Below, piece after piece: positions 1 through 7,689 of a stretch of DNA of 16,123 bases (the first letter of the stretch is position 1; each line of letters begins with the position of its first letter). Where the stretch lies: assembly GCA_002440625.1 (NCBI GenBank), contig DJUV01000110.1, forward strand, positions 1-16,123. The letters run 5' to 3'. The stretch is from Rhodobacteraceae bacterium UBA6273 (GTDB taxonomy: Bacteria > Pseudomonadota > Alphaproteobacteria > Rhodobacterales > Rhodobacteraceae). The notes beneath the pieces are model-generated. The model was not told where the DNA came from and made no database searches. It worked only from the letters and a program-made list of their open reading frames with translations. A program made the translations under genes and the position numbers.

Positions 1-695
1 GGGTGCTGACGGTCAAATTCCTGCAGATCACGCTTTATTTCCTCGCCGGATTCATAGGTCTGAAATCAGTGGGCTTCGATCTTTCCGGGCTGACGGTTCT
101 GTCAGGAGCCATCGGCGTCGGCCTTGGCTTCGGCCTGCAGAAGGTGGTGTCGAACCTTGTGTCCGGGATCATCATCCTTCTCGACAAGTCGGTGAAACCG
201 GGGGACGTGATCTCTCTCGGCGATACCTTCGGCTGGATTGCCTCTCTTGGCGCACGCTATGTCTCGGTCGTCACGCGAGACGGGCGCGAATACCTGATCC
301 CGAACGAGGATCTCATCACCGGGCAGGTGGTCAACTGGTCCCATTCCGATGAATTCGTGCGGATCGACCTCTTCTTCGGTGTTTCCTACGACGACGATCC
401 GCATCAGGTGCGCAAGATCGCGGTGCAGGCGGCGCTGAGCGTCGACAGGGTGCTGAAGACCCGTCCGGCGGTCTGCCACATCACCGGCTTCGGTGACAGT
501 TCGGTAGACTACATCCTGCGCTTCTGGATCCGCGATCCGGTCGAGGGCCTGACCAATGTGCGCGGCGGCGTTTACCTGGCGCTTTGGGACGCCTTCAAGG
601 AACATGGCATCACACTGCCCTTCCCGCAGCGCGAGGTACGGATTCTTGGCGATGGCGGGGCGAAGCCGCCGAAGGTGACCGTGCCGCAACCCTGA
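1..695 (+). CDS. MscS-family mechanosensitive ion channel (5'-truncated by window edge)
   Basis: C-terminal part of a small-conductance mechanosensitive channel, an inner-membrane pore that releases solutes on hypo-osmotic shock. The visible 230 residues start in a hydrophobic segment. They continue into a Gly/Ala-rich pore helix of TM3 type (LSGAIGVGLGFGLQKVVSN, about residues 33-51), then the beta domain with the conserved KPGDVI motif (about 65-70) and an IPN sequence near residue 100, and a C-terminal alpha/beta domain. The order TM3 - beta domain - alpha/beta domain is the MscS fold. The frame is open to the left edge, so the true start and the upstream membrane helices lie outside the window; the GTG at position 3 is not proposed as the start. 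The stop is TGA at 693-695. The family is certain; which of the several MscS subfamilies it belongs to cannot be judged without the N-terminus. Confidence 0.93.
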   Translation, partial: VLTVKFLQITLYFLAGFIGLKSVGFDLSGLTVLSGAIGVGLGFGLQKVVSNLVSGIIILLDKSVKPGDVISLGDTFGWIASLGARYVSVVTRDGREYLIPNEDLITGQVVNWSHSDEFVRIDLFFGVSYDDDPHQVRKIAVQAALSVDRVLKTRPAVCHITGFGDSSVDYILRFWIRDPVEGLTNVRGGVYLALWDAFKEHGITLPFPQREVRILGDGGAKPPKVTVPQP

Positions 696-703
696 CCGCG
701 CCC

Positions 704-720
704 GGCGGCGGCATCCCGCC
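704..720 (+). terminator. weak GC hairpin after the MscS gene
   Basis: GGCGG (704-708) can pair with CCGCC (716-720) around a 7-nt loop, nine bases after the MscS stop codon. There is no following T tract, so it is at best a weak intrinsic terminator and may be chance in GC-rich DNA. Confidence 0.2.
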
Positions 721-741
721 AGACGCCCCATTCGGGTCACA

Positions 742-770
742 TTGAGATTTTACAATCGGGGTGCTACCTT
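742..770 (+). promoter_or_regulatory. candidate sigma-70-type promoter for rsfS-rlmH
   Basis: TTGAGA (742-747), a 17-bp spacer and TACCTT (765-770) resemble a housekeeping promoter. It lies in the only non-coding gap upstream of rsfS, about 50 nt before the leader-ORF start at 822. TACAAT at 751-756 is an alternative -10 box but lacks a good -35. TACCT-ttt-AGGTA (765-777) also forms a small inverted repeat over the -10. The call is inferred from motif match only. Confidence 0.4.
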
Positions 771-821
771 TTAGGTACGCCCGGCGCCGGGGTGCTCTGC
801 GGCGCGCAACCCTGGAGGACG

Positions 822-881
822 ATGTCCTGTTTCAGTCTGAGAAGTCGGCCGCTTTACCGGCCGCAGGGCGGGTGCCGATGA
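822..881 (+). CDS. possible 19-codon leader ORF coupled to rsfS
   Basis: A short ORF begins with ATG at 822, preceded by a strong Shine-Dalgarno sequence (GGAGG, 814-818) with a 3-4-nt gap, the best ribosome-binding site in this interval. It runs 19 codons and stops at TGA 879-881, which overlaps the rsfS start ATG (878-880) as ATGA. The rsfS ATG itself has only a G-rich, imperfect SD. The arrangement would allow translation of the leader to feed ribosomes onto rsfS and to open the hairpin at 846-863. The peptide is Arg/Pro-rich and resembles no family known to me. The SD spacing is tight and the ORF could be chance, so this is a candidate only. Confidence 0.35.
   Translation: MSCFSLRSRPLYRPQGGCR
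846..863 (+). promoter_or_regulatory. GC hairpin just upstream of the rsfS start
   Basis: CGGCCG (846-851), a 6-nt loop and CGGCCG (858-863) form a perfect 6-bp GC stem inside the leader ORF, ending 14 nt before the rsfS ATG. A stem here could limit ribosome access unless the leader is translated. No T tract follows, so it is not a typical terminator. Function is inferred. Confidence 0.3.
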
Positions 882-1249
882 CGGCAGCGCCCACCGCGAT
901 CACGAGCGAAGTTCTGCTCGCCCGGGTCCTCACTTCCCTCGATGACGACAAGGCCGAAGACGTGGTGACGATCGATCTCCGCGGCCGGTCCTCTGTCGCC
1001 GATCACATGGTCATCTGTTCCGGCCGTTCGTCGCGCCAGGTCGCGGCCATCGCCGAAAAGCTGGTCGAACGGCTGAAGACCGAGTTCGGCCGCAGCTCCA
1101 AGGTCGAAGGCAAGGATCAGGGCGACTGGGTGCTGATCGACGCTGGCGATGTCGTGGTCCATGTCTTCCGCCCGGAAGTGCGCGAGTTCTACCAGCTCGA
1201 AAAGATGTGGATGCCTTCGGGCGTCGGTCTGGCCACCCGCCAGAACTGA
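878..1249 (+). CDS. rsfS: ribosome silencing factor RsfS
   Basis: RsfS (formerly YbeB/Iojap) binds ribosomal protein uL14 on the 50S subunit and blocks subunit joining in starvation. The 123-residue product from ATG 878 has the family core: a helical start (EVLLARVLTSLDDDKAEDV, residues 11-29), the ADHMVICSG strand (41-49) and the C-terminal block DWVLIDAGDVVVHVF then REFYQLEKMW (83-97 and 102-111). The start at 878 gives the usual family length. The frame remains open upstream to a GTG at 761, but those extra 39 residues are Arg-rich and unlike the family. The stop TGA (1247-1249) overlaps the rlmH ATG as TGATG, so the two genes are translationally coupled. rsfS-rlmH is a widely conserved pair. 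Confidence 0.95.
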   Translation: MTAAPTAITSEVLLARVLTSLDDDKAEDVVTIDLRGRSSVADHMVICSGRSSRQVAAIAEKLVERLKTEFGRSSKVEGKDQGDWVLIDAGDVVVHVFRPEVREFYQLEKMWMPSGVGLATRQN

Positions 1250-1719
1250 TGCGCCTGCATATCTGCGCGGTGGGCCGGCTCAGGACCGGCCCCGAGCGCG
1301 CTTTGATCGACGACTATCTCCAGCGTTTCGACCGGAGCGGGCGGGCCTTAGGCCTTGGCCCGGCGGAAGAGCATGAGGTCGAGGACAAGAAGGGCGGCGG
1401 TGTCGCTGCCGAGGCGGCGCTCCTGTCGCGGGCGATTCCCTCTGGTGCAGCCATCATTGCGCTGGACGAACGCGGGCGCATGTTGACATCGCCGGAATTC
1501 GCCGCACTCATCGCCCGGTTCCGCGACGGTGGGCGGCAGGATCTGGCGCTGGTGATCGGCGGCGCGGACGGCCTTGCCACGAGCTTGCGCGGCGATGCCG
1601 ATGCGGTCCTTTCCTTTGGCCCGATGGTCTGGCCGCATATGCTGGTCCGCGTCATGATCGCCGAACAGCTTTACCGCGCAGCTTCGATCCTCGCCGGCGC
1701 GCCCTATCACCGCGCCTGA
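1249..1719 (+). CDS. rlmH: 23S rRNA (pseudouridine-1915-N3) methyltransferase RlmH
   Basis: RlmH methylates pseudouridine 1915 in helix 69 of 23S rRNA, using S-adenosylmethionine on assembled 70S ribosomes. The 156-residue protein is full length for this SPOUT family. Visible hallmarks are the N-terminal strand MRLHICAVGRL, LDERGRMLTSPEFA (72-85), the SAM-binding knot loop LALVIGGADG (99-108), the H-MLVR---EQLYRA helix (130-144) and the C-terminal PYHR (152-155) that contributes to the active site. The ATG at 1249 shares one base with the rsfS stop, and a longer in-frame reading from 1207 would only translate rsfS codons. The gene ends 7 bp before the convergent aminotransferase stop, leaving no room for a clear terminator. 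Confidence 0.96.
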   Translation: MRLHICAVGRLRTGPERALIDDYLQRFDRSGRALGLGPAEEHEVEDKKGGGVAAEAALLSRAIPSGAAIIALDERGRMLTSPEFAALIARFRDGGRQDLALVIGGADGLATSLRGDADAVLSFGPMVWPHMLVRVMIAEQLYRAASILAGAPYHRA

Positions 1720-1726
1720 GAGCTGG

Positions 1727-2902
1727 TCAGCCCCCTGCGGCGGCCTCGAAGGCCGGCAAGCTGGCCTCGATCATTTCCGCGGTGCCGGTCAGGCTGATCC
1801 GGAAATCCGCCGGCCGGTCGAAAAGTGTCCCCGGCATCACGAAGACGCCCTGATCGGCGAGATTGCGGGTAAAGCCCACAGACTGCCCGCCGGGCGCGCG
1901 GCCCCAGAGGTAGAAGGTGCCGGCGGGCCGGGTCATCTGGTACCCCCATTGCGTCAGCGCCCCATGCAGCCGGTCGCGCTTGACTTGCAGTGCGCCGATG
2001 TCGATGCCGATCTTTTCGAGATCGGCGACCGCGTATTGCAACGGAGCATCGGGAAAGTTCCAGCCGCCGCCAACCTGCGATGTCGCCGCCGCCGCACGCA
2101 GCGCCAGCTTGTCCGCCTCGTGCATGCTCGGGGAGAGGGCGAGGTAGCCGATGCGTAGCCCCGGCGCGAGGAGGATCTTGCCGTAGCTGTAGTCGATCAG
2201 CGTGTATGGATAGACCTCAGCCGGGCTTGTGAAGGACGCGCCGTCGAAGCGGATGCGGCGGTAGGGTTCGTCCGAAAGGATGAAGATCGGGCGCCCCAAC
2301 GTGGCCGACTTCCTCGTCAGCATTGCGGCCAGTTCGGTCAGACTTTCGCGGCTGTAGATGACGCCGGTCGGATTATGCGGGGTGTTGACCACGACAATGC
2401 GGGTGCGGGGCGTGATCGCGGCCTCGATGGCGGCGATGTCGAGGTCGAACGTGCCCTCGGTGAGCGGCGCCTGCACCGGCACGGCGTTGCCTGCGCGGAG
2501 AATCGCTGCGTAGCAGAACCAGCCCGGCAGCGGGATGATGCATTCGTCGCCGGGATCGAGAAGCAGCGAGAATGCCAGAGCGATGGCGCCGAAGGCGCCC
2601 TTGGTCAGCGCGACGTCCTCGGGTTGGAAGGGCAGGCCAAGCTCTGCGCTGAGTGCCGCAGCAACCGCTGCGCGCGGTTCTTCCTCGCTGGTCTTGTAGG
2701 CGAACCTGTCCACGCCTTGCGGCTCCATCCGGGCCTGAATCGCCGAAACCAGCGCGGGCAGCGGCATGTCGTGCGGGTTGCCGAAGGTGAAGTCGGCCCG
2801 CACATCGCTGTCGTCGATGCGGTCGCGGTAGCTGCTGAAGAAGCGGAAGACCGTGTCGATTGCACCAGAAGTTGCGGTCGCGCGTGCGGACAGAACGTTC
2901 AT
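1727..2902 (-). CDS. class I/II PLP-dependent aminotransferase (aspartate-aminotransferase-like)
   Basis: A 391-residue fold-type I aminotransferase that transfers an amino group between an amino acid and a 2-oxo acid; the exact substrates are not deducible. Visible features are NTPHNPTG (173-180), DEPY (211-214, Asp and Tyr contacting PLP), the Schiff-base lysine K242 in YSYGK, the phosphate-binding R250 eight residues later, and R368 near the C-terminus in the place of the substrate-carboxylate arginine of aspartate aminotransferases. The start at 2902 is supported by GGAGGG six bases upstream (minus strand, 2914-2909). The frame stays open far beyond this start, across gpmI, but that extension is antisense to a real gene. 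It is convergent with rlmH and divergent from gpmI. SYGK replaces the commoner SxSK motif. Confidence 0.9.
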   Translation of the reverse strand: MNVLSARATATSGAIDTVFRFFSSYRDRIDDSDVRADFTFGNPHDMPLPALVSAIQARMEPQGVDRFAYKTSEEEPRAAVAAALSAELGLPFQPEDVALTKGAFGAIALAFSLLLDPGDECIIPLPGWFCYAAILRAGNAVPVQAPLTEGTFDLDIAAIEAAITPRTRIVVVNTPHNPTGVIYSRESLTELAAMLTRKSATLGRPIFILSDEPYRRIRFDGASFTSPAEVYPYTLIDYSYGKILLAPGLRIGYLALSPSMHEADKLALRAAAATSQVGGGWNFPDAPLQYAVADLEKIGIDIGALQVKRDRLHGALTQWGYQMTRPAGTFYLWGRAPGGQSVGFTRNLADQGVFVMPGTLFDRPADFRISLTGTAEMIEASLPAFEAAAGG

Positions 2903-2908
2903 GAGACA

Positions 2909-2914
2909 CCCTCC
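2909..2914 (-). promoter_or_regulatory. ribosome-binding site deciding the aminotransferase start
   Basis: On the minus strand GGAGGG ends six bases before the ATG at 2902. This near-perfect SD fixes the start, because the reading frame is open for more than 600 further codons upstream. Confidence 0.75.
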
Positions 2915-3017
2915 ATGCCCGCCGCAAATCTGCGCCCGAAACGGCCAAAAAGCTACAGCCAGCGTGTTGCCCGCGCCTTCCGGGCCGCGAACATGCGTGG
3001 AAACCGGGCCTACCCGG

Positions 3018-3046
3018 TTGCCGCTTCGGCGCGGGCGGCCTAGAAG
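3018..3046 (+). promoter_or_regulatory. candidate promoter for the gpmI operon
   Basis: TTGCCG (3018-3023), a 17-bp spacer and TAGAAG (3041-3046) lie in the divergent aminotransferase/gpmI gap, ending 27 bp before the gpmI ATG. Match to sigma-70 boxes is moderate. No clear promoter was seen for the opposite strand in the same gap. Confidence 0.3.
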
Positions 3047-3073
3047 ATGCGCGACAGCCGCGAGGAGATGCCG

Positions 3074-4597
3074 ATGACCCGCCCGAAACCTGTTGTCCTC
3101 TGCATTCTCGACGGTTGGGGGCTCAGGGCCGAGACAAAGGGCAATGCGGTGGCCCTTGGCGATACGCCAAACTTCGACAGGATCATGGCGACCTGTCCCC
3201 ATGCGCAACTCATAACCCACGGCCCGGACGTGGGCCTGCCCTCCGGCCAGATGGGCAATTCCGAAGTCGGGCATACCAATATCGGCGCGGGCCGGGTCGT
3301 GGCGATGGACCTTGGCCAGATCGACCTCGCCATCGAGGACCGGAGCTTTTTCTCGAACGCCGCCATCGCCGCCTTCATCCAGACGCTGAAGGCCAGCGGC
3401 GGCACAGCGCACCTGATGGGCGTGGTGTCGGACGGCGGGGTGCATGGCCATATCGAACATGTCCTCGCCGCCTGCCGGTCCATCGCCGAAGCAGGCGTGC
3501 CAGTTGCGCTTCATGCCGTGACCGATGGCCGCGACGTGGCACCGAAATCGGCGGATGGGTTCGTCGCCGATCTGGTGCGCCGCCTGCCGAAAGGCGCATT
3601 CGTCGCCACGGTTTCGGGCCGCTATTACGCGATGGACCGCGACAACCGTTGGGAACGGGTGGAGCGCGCCTACAACGCCATGGTCAGGGGCGAGGGGCTG
3701 ACCGCCGCCTCGGCCGGCGCCGCTGTGGCGGAGTCTTATGCACGCGGCGAGAGTGACGAATTCATCCTGCCGACCGTGATCAGCGGCTTCAAAGGCGCGA
3801 AGGATGGCGACGGTTTCTTCTGCCTCAACTTCCGCGCCGACCGCGCTCGGGAGATCCTGCTCGCCGTGGGCGAGGACGCCTTCAAGGGCTTCGACCGGGG
3901 CCAACGCCCGCATTGGGAGGCGCTTCTCGGCATGGTCGACTATTCCCAGACCCACGATGCCTTCATGGCAGCCGCCTATCCGAAACGCCCGGTGGTCAAC
4001 ACCATTGGCGCCTGGGTTGCCGCCAAGGGCCTGCGCCAGTTCCGCCTCGCCGAAACGGAGAAGTACCCCCATGTCACCTTCTTCGTGAACGGCGGCAAGG
4101 AAGTACCCGAAAAGGGCGAGGACCGTTACATGGCGCCCTCGCCCAAGGTCGCGACCTATGACCTGCAACCCGAAATGTCGGCGCCAGAGGTGTCCGACAA
4201 TTTCGTCAGGGCCATCGGCGAAGGCTACGACCTGATCGTGGTGAACTACGCCAACCCCGACATGGTCGGACATACCGGCATCCTCTCCGCCGGGATCGCA
4301 GCCGTCGAAGAGGTGGACCGGGGCCTTGGCCGCGTCCTTGCGGCCTTGGAAAAGGCCGGCGGCGCGATGATCGTCACCGCCGATCACGGCAATTGCGAAA
4401 CCATGATCGACCCGGTCACGGGCGGGCCGCATACCGCGCATACGACCAATCCGGTGCCGGTGATCCTTGTTGGCGGGCCGAAGGGCGCATCGCTCAGGAA
4501 TGGCCGACTCGCGGACCTCGCGCCCACCCTCCTTGACCTCATGGGCCTCGACCTGCCGCCCGAAATGACCGGCCACAGCCTGATCGGGCGTGGCTGA
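3074..4597 (+). CDS. gpmI: 2,3-bisphosphoglycerate-independent phosphoglycerate mutase
   Basis: This cytosolic Mn-dependent glycolytic enzyme interconverts 3- and 2-phosphoglycerate through a phosphoserine intermediate. The 507-residue length fits the family. Motifs in order are CILDGWG with metal ligand D13, the catalytic serine S63 in GNSEVGH, TDGRD (150-154), NFRADRARE (252-260), NPDMVGH (394-400, Asp and His metal ligands), ADHGN (436-440) and GPHTAHTTNPVP (451-462, His ligand). The ATG at 3074 is chosen because GAGGAG (3062-3067) sits six bases before it. ATG 3068 abuts that SD and 3047 lies upstream of it. Its TGA overlaps the next ATG (TGATG at 4597), starting a packed run of four genes. 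Confidence 0.96.
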   Translation: MTRPKPVVLCILDGWGLRAETKGNAVALGDTPNFDRIMATCPHAQLITHGPDVGLPSGQMGNSEVGHTNIGAGRVVAMDLGQIDLAIEDRSFFSNAAIAAFIQTLKASGGTAHLMGVVSDGGVHGHIEHVLAACRSIAEAGVPVALHAVTDGRDVAPKSADGFVADLVRRLPKGAFVATVSGRYYAMDRDNRWERVERAYNAMVRGEGLTAASAGAAVAESYARGESDEFILPTVISGFKGAKDGDGFFCLNFRADRAREILLAVGEDAFKGFDRGQRPHWEALLGMVDYSQTHDAFMAAAYPKRPVVNTIGAWVAAKGLRQFRLAETEKYPHVTFFVNGGKEVPEKGEDRYMAPSPKVATYDLQPEMSAPEVSDNFVRAIGEGYDLIVVNYANPDMVGHTGILSAGIAAVEEVDRGLGRVLAALEKAGGAMIVTADHGNCETMIDPVTGGPHTAHTTNPVPVILVGGPKGASLRNGRLADLAPTLLDLMGLDLPPEMTGHSLIGRG

Positions 4598-5739
4598 TGT
4601 GGCGTCGGCTTGCCCCAATTGTCCTGTGCTTCGCGGCACTTGCCGCGCCGGCGCGAGCCGAGGGGGCCGACCCGGCAATTCCGGCGGCCGAGGCCGCAGC
4701 CGAAAGCCTGCGCGGCGCCGTCGGTGCGCTGCGCGAGGCAAACGGCGCGACTGACCGGGTCAAGGCCCTGACGCGGACCATCGCCGCCTATGAGGATGGG
4801 CTTGCAGCCCTCCGCGATGCGCTCCGCCGTGCCTCGGTGCGCGAGGCCGAGATCCAGAAGGGCTTCGACGCCCGCCGCGGCAACATCGGCCAGCTTCTTG
4901 GCGTCATGCTGACGATGGAGCGTGATCCCGCGCCGCTGATCCTCCTCCACCCGAATGGCCCGGTCGGCACGGCGCAAGCGGCGATGGTCATGTCCGCCGT
5001 CGCCCCGGCGCTGCAGACCGAAGCCGAAGCGATGCGCGGCCAGCTTGAGGAGCTGAAGCGGCTGAGAAAGCTCCAGGCCGACACGCGCGACACGCTCACG
5101 CGCGGCCTTGTCGCGGCGCAGGAGGCGCGGGCGGCGTTGAGCCAGGCAGTCCAGGACCGCACCGGCCTGCCGACCCGTTTCCTTGAAAACCCCGAGGAAC
5201 TGACCGAGCTTCTTGCCAGCGCCGACAGCCTGAACAGCTTCGCGACCGGGCTGGCGGGGCTTGAGACCGACATCGGTGCGCCGATGGAGGATTTCGCCGG
5301 TGCGATGGGGACGCTGCCCCTGCCGGTTCGCGGCACGATCCTGCGCCGGGCCGGTGAAGCAGATGCCGCCGGCATCCGCCGCCCCGGACTTCTGGTCGCG
5401 ACCCGCCCCGCCGCACTGGTCACCGCGCCCTGGCCTGCGACAATCCGCTACCGTGGTCCGCTCCTCGACTACGGAAATGTGATGATCGTTGAGCCAGCAG
5501 CCGGTTATCTTCTGGTCCTGGCAGGGATGGCGAGTGTCTTTGGCGAAACCGGTGACGTGGTTGAGGCGGGGGCACCCCTAGGGTTGATGGGCGGCAGCGA
5601 AAGCGCGGAAACGCTCTTTCCCGCCGAAGGCAAAGATGCCGGTGGCACCGGCCGCACGGAAACGCTTTATATAGAGCTGAGAGATGGCAAGGAGCCAGTC
5701 GACCCCGGTCCCTGGTTCACGGAAACGAAGGAAGACTGA
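4597..5739 (+). CDS. EnvC-like murein hydrolase activator (degenerate M23/LytM domain)
   Basis: A 380-residue exported protein of the EnvC/LytM family, which activates septal N-acetylmuramyl-L-alanine amidases during cell separation. A signal peptide is visible: basic MWRR, a hydrophobic stretch, and a likely cut after APARA (A21). Residues about 30-225 are Ala/Glu/Arg/Leu-rich and heptad-like, as in the EnvC coiled coil. Residues about 262-375 align with the LytM fold, ending in LYIELRDGKEPVDPGPW, which is equivalent to HLHFEIR-G-PVDP in active enzymes. The HxH zinc ligands are replaced (TLYIE, 356-360) and no other zinc-ligand His pattern is seen, so it is predicted to be a non-catalytic regulator, as EnvC is. 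It overlaps gpmI by one base and precedes ctpA by three bases, a neighbourhood familiar in alphaproteobacteria. Confidence 0.88.
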   Translation: MWRRLAPIVLCFAALAAPARAEGADPAIPAAEAAAESLRGAVGALREANGATDRVKALTRTIAAYEDGLAALRDALRRASVREAEIQKGFDARRGNIGQLLGVMLTMERDPAPLILLHPNGPVGTAQAAMVMSAVAPALQTEAEAMRGQLEELKRLRKLQADTRDTLTRGLVAAQEARAALSQAVQDRTGLPTRFLENPEELTELLASADSLNSFATGLAGLETDIGAPMEDFAGAMGTLPLPVRGTILRRAGEADAAGIRRPGLLVATRPAALVTAPWPATIRYRGPLLDYGNVMIVEPAAGYLLVLAGMASVFGETGDVVEAGAPLGLMGGSESAETLFPAEGKDAGGTGRTETLYIELRDGKEPVDPGPWFTETKED

Positions 5740-5742
5740 GCG

Positions 5743-7116
5743 ATGAAGAAATTCGCGATGGCAGCACTGGGCGGCACGGTCGCCGGGGTCCTGCTAACTA
5801 CCCAGGTCGCTGGCCCGCTGGTCGCGCAGGAGGCCAAGAAGGGCGGCTCGGTCTATGAGCAGCTTGACCTTTTCGGCGACATCTTCGAACGCATCCGCGC
5901 GCAATATGTCGAGCCCGTCGACGAGGGAAAGCTGATCGAGGCGGCCATCAACGGCATGCTCACCTCGCTCGATCCGCACTCGAGCTACCTCAGCGCCAAC
6001 GACTTCTCGGACATGAAGGTGCAAACCAAAGGCGAGTTCGGCGGCCTCGGCATCGAGGTTACGCAGGAAGAGGGCTTCATCAAGGTCGTGTCCCCCATCG
6101 ACGGGACGCCTGCGGAAAAGGCCGGCATCAAGGCCGGCGACTTCATCACCCATGTCGATGGCGAAAGTGTCCTGGGCCTGACGCTCGACCAGGCGGTCGA
6201 CAAGATGCGCGGGCCGGTCGGGTCCGAGATCATCGTGACGGTCGCGCGCAAGGGCACCGAAGAACCCTTCGACGTCTCGATCATCCGCGACACCATCAAG
6301 CTGACGGCGGCCAAGGCGCGGGTCGAAGGCAATTCCGTCGTGCTGCGCGTCACCACCTTCAACGACCAGACCTATGACAACCTTGAGGCCGGGCTGAAGA
6401 AGTCGGTCGAGGAAGTCGGCGGGATGGACAAGGTCAACGGCTTTGTCCTTGACCTCAGGAACAACCCCGGCGGTCTGCTGACCCAGGCGATCGCCGTCTC
6501 TGACGCCTTCCTCGACAAGGGCGAGATCGTGTCGACCCGTGGCCGCAACCCGCAGGACAGCGAACGCTTCAACGCTGAGGCGGGAGATCTGGCTGGCGGC
6601 AAGCCGATCGTTGTCCTCATCAACGGCGGCTCCGCTTCCGCGTCCGAGATCGTGACCGGCGCGCTTCAGGACCACCATCGTGCCATCGTCGTCGGCACCA
6701 AGAGCTTCGGCAAGGGCTCGGTCCAGACGGTGATCCCGCTCAAGGGCGAGGGCGCCATGCGGCTGACGACCGCGCGATACTACACGCCCTCGGGCCGCTC
6801 GATCCAGGCGCTCGGCATCTCGCCCGACATCGTGGTGGACCAGCCGCCGGCGAAGCCCGCCGCCGAAGCAGGCACGGAGGAAGCCGATTCCGCCGCCGCC
6901 CGCGACCGCTCCGAAGCCGATCTTCGCGGTGCGATCTCCAACGACTCGATGACAGAAGATGAAAAGCGCGTGCTTGAGGAAGAGCAGCAGAAGGCCGAGA
7001 ATGCCGCCAAGCTCAGGCAGGAAGACTATCAGATGGCCTATGCGATCGACATCCTGAAGGGGCTTTCCGCGATCAATCCCCTCGATGCTCCGCAGCAAGC
7101 CGCGGCGCAGCAATAG
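5743..7116 (+). CDS. ctpA: S41-family carboxyl-terminal processing protease CtpA
   Basis: A periplasmic serine protease that cleaves proteins from their C-termini; relatives control cell-wall enzymes. It has 457 residues with an N-terminal signal segment (MKKFAMAALGGTVAGVLL, probable cut near VAQ, residue 29). The LDPHSSYL motif (76-83) follows, then a PDZ domain (about 97-168, with GEFGGLGIEV and the KAGIKAGDFI loop), and the protease core with LDLRNNPGGLL (236-246). The catalytic Ser-Lys-Gln set is S299 in GGSASASEI, K324 in GTKSFGKGSVQ and Q328. The spacing (S to K 25, K to Q 4) matches the CtpB-type triad. The C-terminal tail (about 367-430) is Ala/Glu-rich and likely disordered. The start ATG 5743 follows AGGAAG (5729-5734). 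Co-transcription with the upstream EnvC-like gene is very likely. Confidence 0.95.
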   Translation: MKKFAMAALGGTVAGVLLTTQVAGPLVAQEAKKGGSVYEQLDLFGDIFERIRAQYVEPVDEGKLIEAAINGMLTSLDPHSSYLSANDFSDMKVQTKGEFGGLGIEVTQEEGFIKVVSPIDGTPAEKAGIKAGDFITHVDGESVLGLTLDQAVDKMRGPVGSEIIVTVARKGTEEPFDVSIIRDTIKLTAAKARVEGNSVVLRVTTFNDQTYDNLEAGLKKSVEEVGGMDKVNGFVLDLRNNPGGLLTQAIAVSDAFLDKGEIVSTRGRNPQDSERFNAEAGDLAGGKPIVVLINGGSASASEIVTGALQDHHRAIVVGTKSFGKGSVQTVIPLKGEGAMRLTTARYYTPSGRSIQALGISPDIVVDQPPAKPAAEAGTEEADSAAARDRSEADLRGAISNDSMTEDEKRVLEEEQQKAENAAKLRQEDYQMAYAIDILKGLSAINPLDAPQQAAAQQ

Positions 7117-7152
7117 GGCTCCGGGGCCGGGTTGAACCGGCCCCCTTTCACG

Positions 7153-7632
7153 ATGACCGATCCCGCCACCCTGCCCTATCGCCCCTGTGTGGGCGTCATG
7201 CTCATCAACGCCGATGGCCGCATCTTCGCAGGCCAGCGCATGGACAGCCCCGTGGCCGCCTGGCAGATGCCGCAGGGCGGGATCGACGACGGCGAGAAGC
7301 CACGCGACGCGGCCTTGCGCGAGCTTTGGGAGGAAACCGGCGTCACCGGCAATCTGGCCCTGCCCCTCGCCAAGTCGCCGGGTTGGGTCACATATGACCT
7401 GCCGCCCGAACTGGTCGGCAAGATCTGGGGCGGCAAGTATCGCGGCCAGCGCCAGCGCTGGTTCCTCTATCGCTTCACCGGGCGCGACAGCCAGATCGAC
7501 ATCGCCACCGAGCACCCGGAGTTTTCAGAATGGCGCTGGGTCACGGCGGATGAAATGCTCAAGGCCATCGTCCCCTTCAAGCGCGCCGTCTATGACGAGG
7601 TCGTCACCGCCTTCCGCAACTGGCTTGCCTGA
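7153..7632 (+). CDS. rppH: RNA pyrophosphohydrolase RppH (Nudix)
   Basis: RppH removes pyrophosphate from 5'-triphosphorylated mRNA, starting RNase E-dependent decay. From ATG 7153 the protein has 159 residues, normal for the family. It starts with the family signature [13 protein letters not shown] (7-19). The complete Nudix box follows the GX5EX7REUXEEXGU pattern: G42, E48, R56-E57, E60-E61, G63. The [10 protein letters not shown] segment after it is typical of RppH. A TTG seven codons upstream (7132) is an alternative start, but the ATG gives the better family match. The gene follows ctpA by 36 nt with no evident terminator and is probably the last gene of the gpmI run. The TGA at 7630-7632 is followed by the tRNA-Ser promoter region. 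Confidence 0.95.
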   Translation: MTDPATLPYRPCVGVMLINADGRIFAGQRMDSPVAAWQMPQGGIDDGEKPRDAALRELWEETGVTGNLALPLAKSPGWVTYDLPPELVGKIWGGKYRGQRQRWFLYRFTGRDSQIDIATEHPEFSEWRWVTADEMLKAIVPFKRAVYDEVVTAFRNWLA

Positions 7633-7653
7633 GCCCGAGGCCGGAAATCCCCC

Positions 7654-7681
7654 TTGCCCCGCCCCGCACCTGCCATTAAAC
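7654..7681 (+). promoter_or_regulatory. candidate promoter for tRNA-Ser
   Basis: TTGCCC (7654-7659), a 16-bp spacer and TTAAAC (7676-7681) end eight bases before the first tRNA base. This spacing would start transcription almost at the mature 5' end. Motif match is moderate. Confidence 0.4.
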
Positions 7682-7689
7682 GAGCAGGC

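Noticed and set aside
761..877. Possible 39-residue N-terminal extension of RsfS from GTG 761.
   Set aside because: It is Arg-rich, unlike the family, and overlaps the candidate promoter -10. ATG 878 gives the normal length.
2903..4741. A reading frame on the minus strand continues more than 600 codons beyond the aminotransferase start, giving an apparent 1004-residue protein.
   Set aside because: The extension is exactly antisense to gpmI, has no recognisable domain, and the aminotransferase has its own strong SD at 2914-2909. Long antisense frames are normal in GC-rich coding DNA.
5794..7515. A 573-residue minus-strand frame across ctpA and rppH.
   Set aside because: It is antisense to two genes with clear catalytic motifs. 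Its translation is low-complexity His/Asp/Arg/Val/Gly sequence typical of shadow frames.
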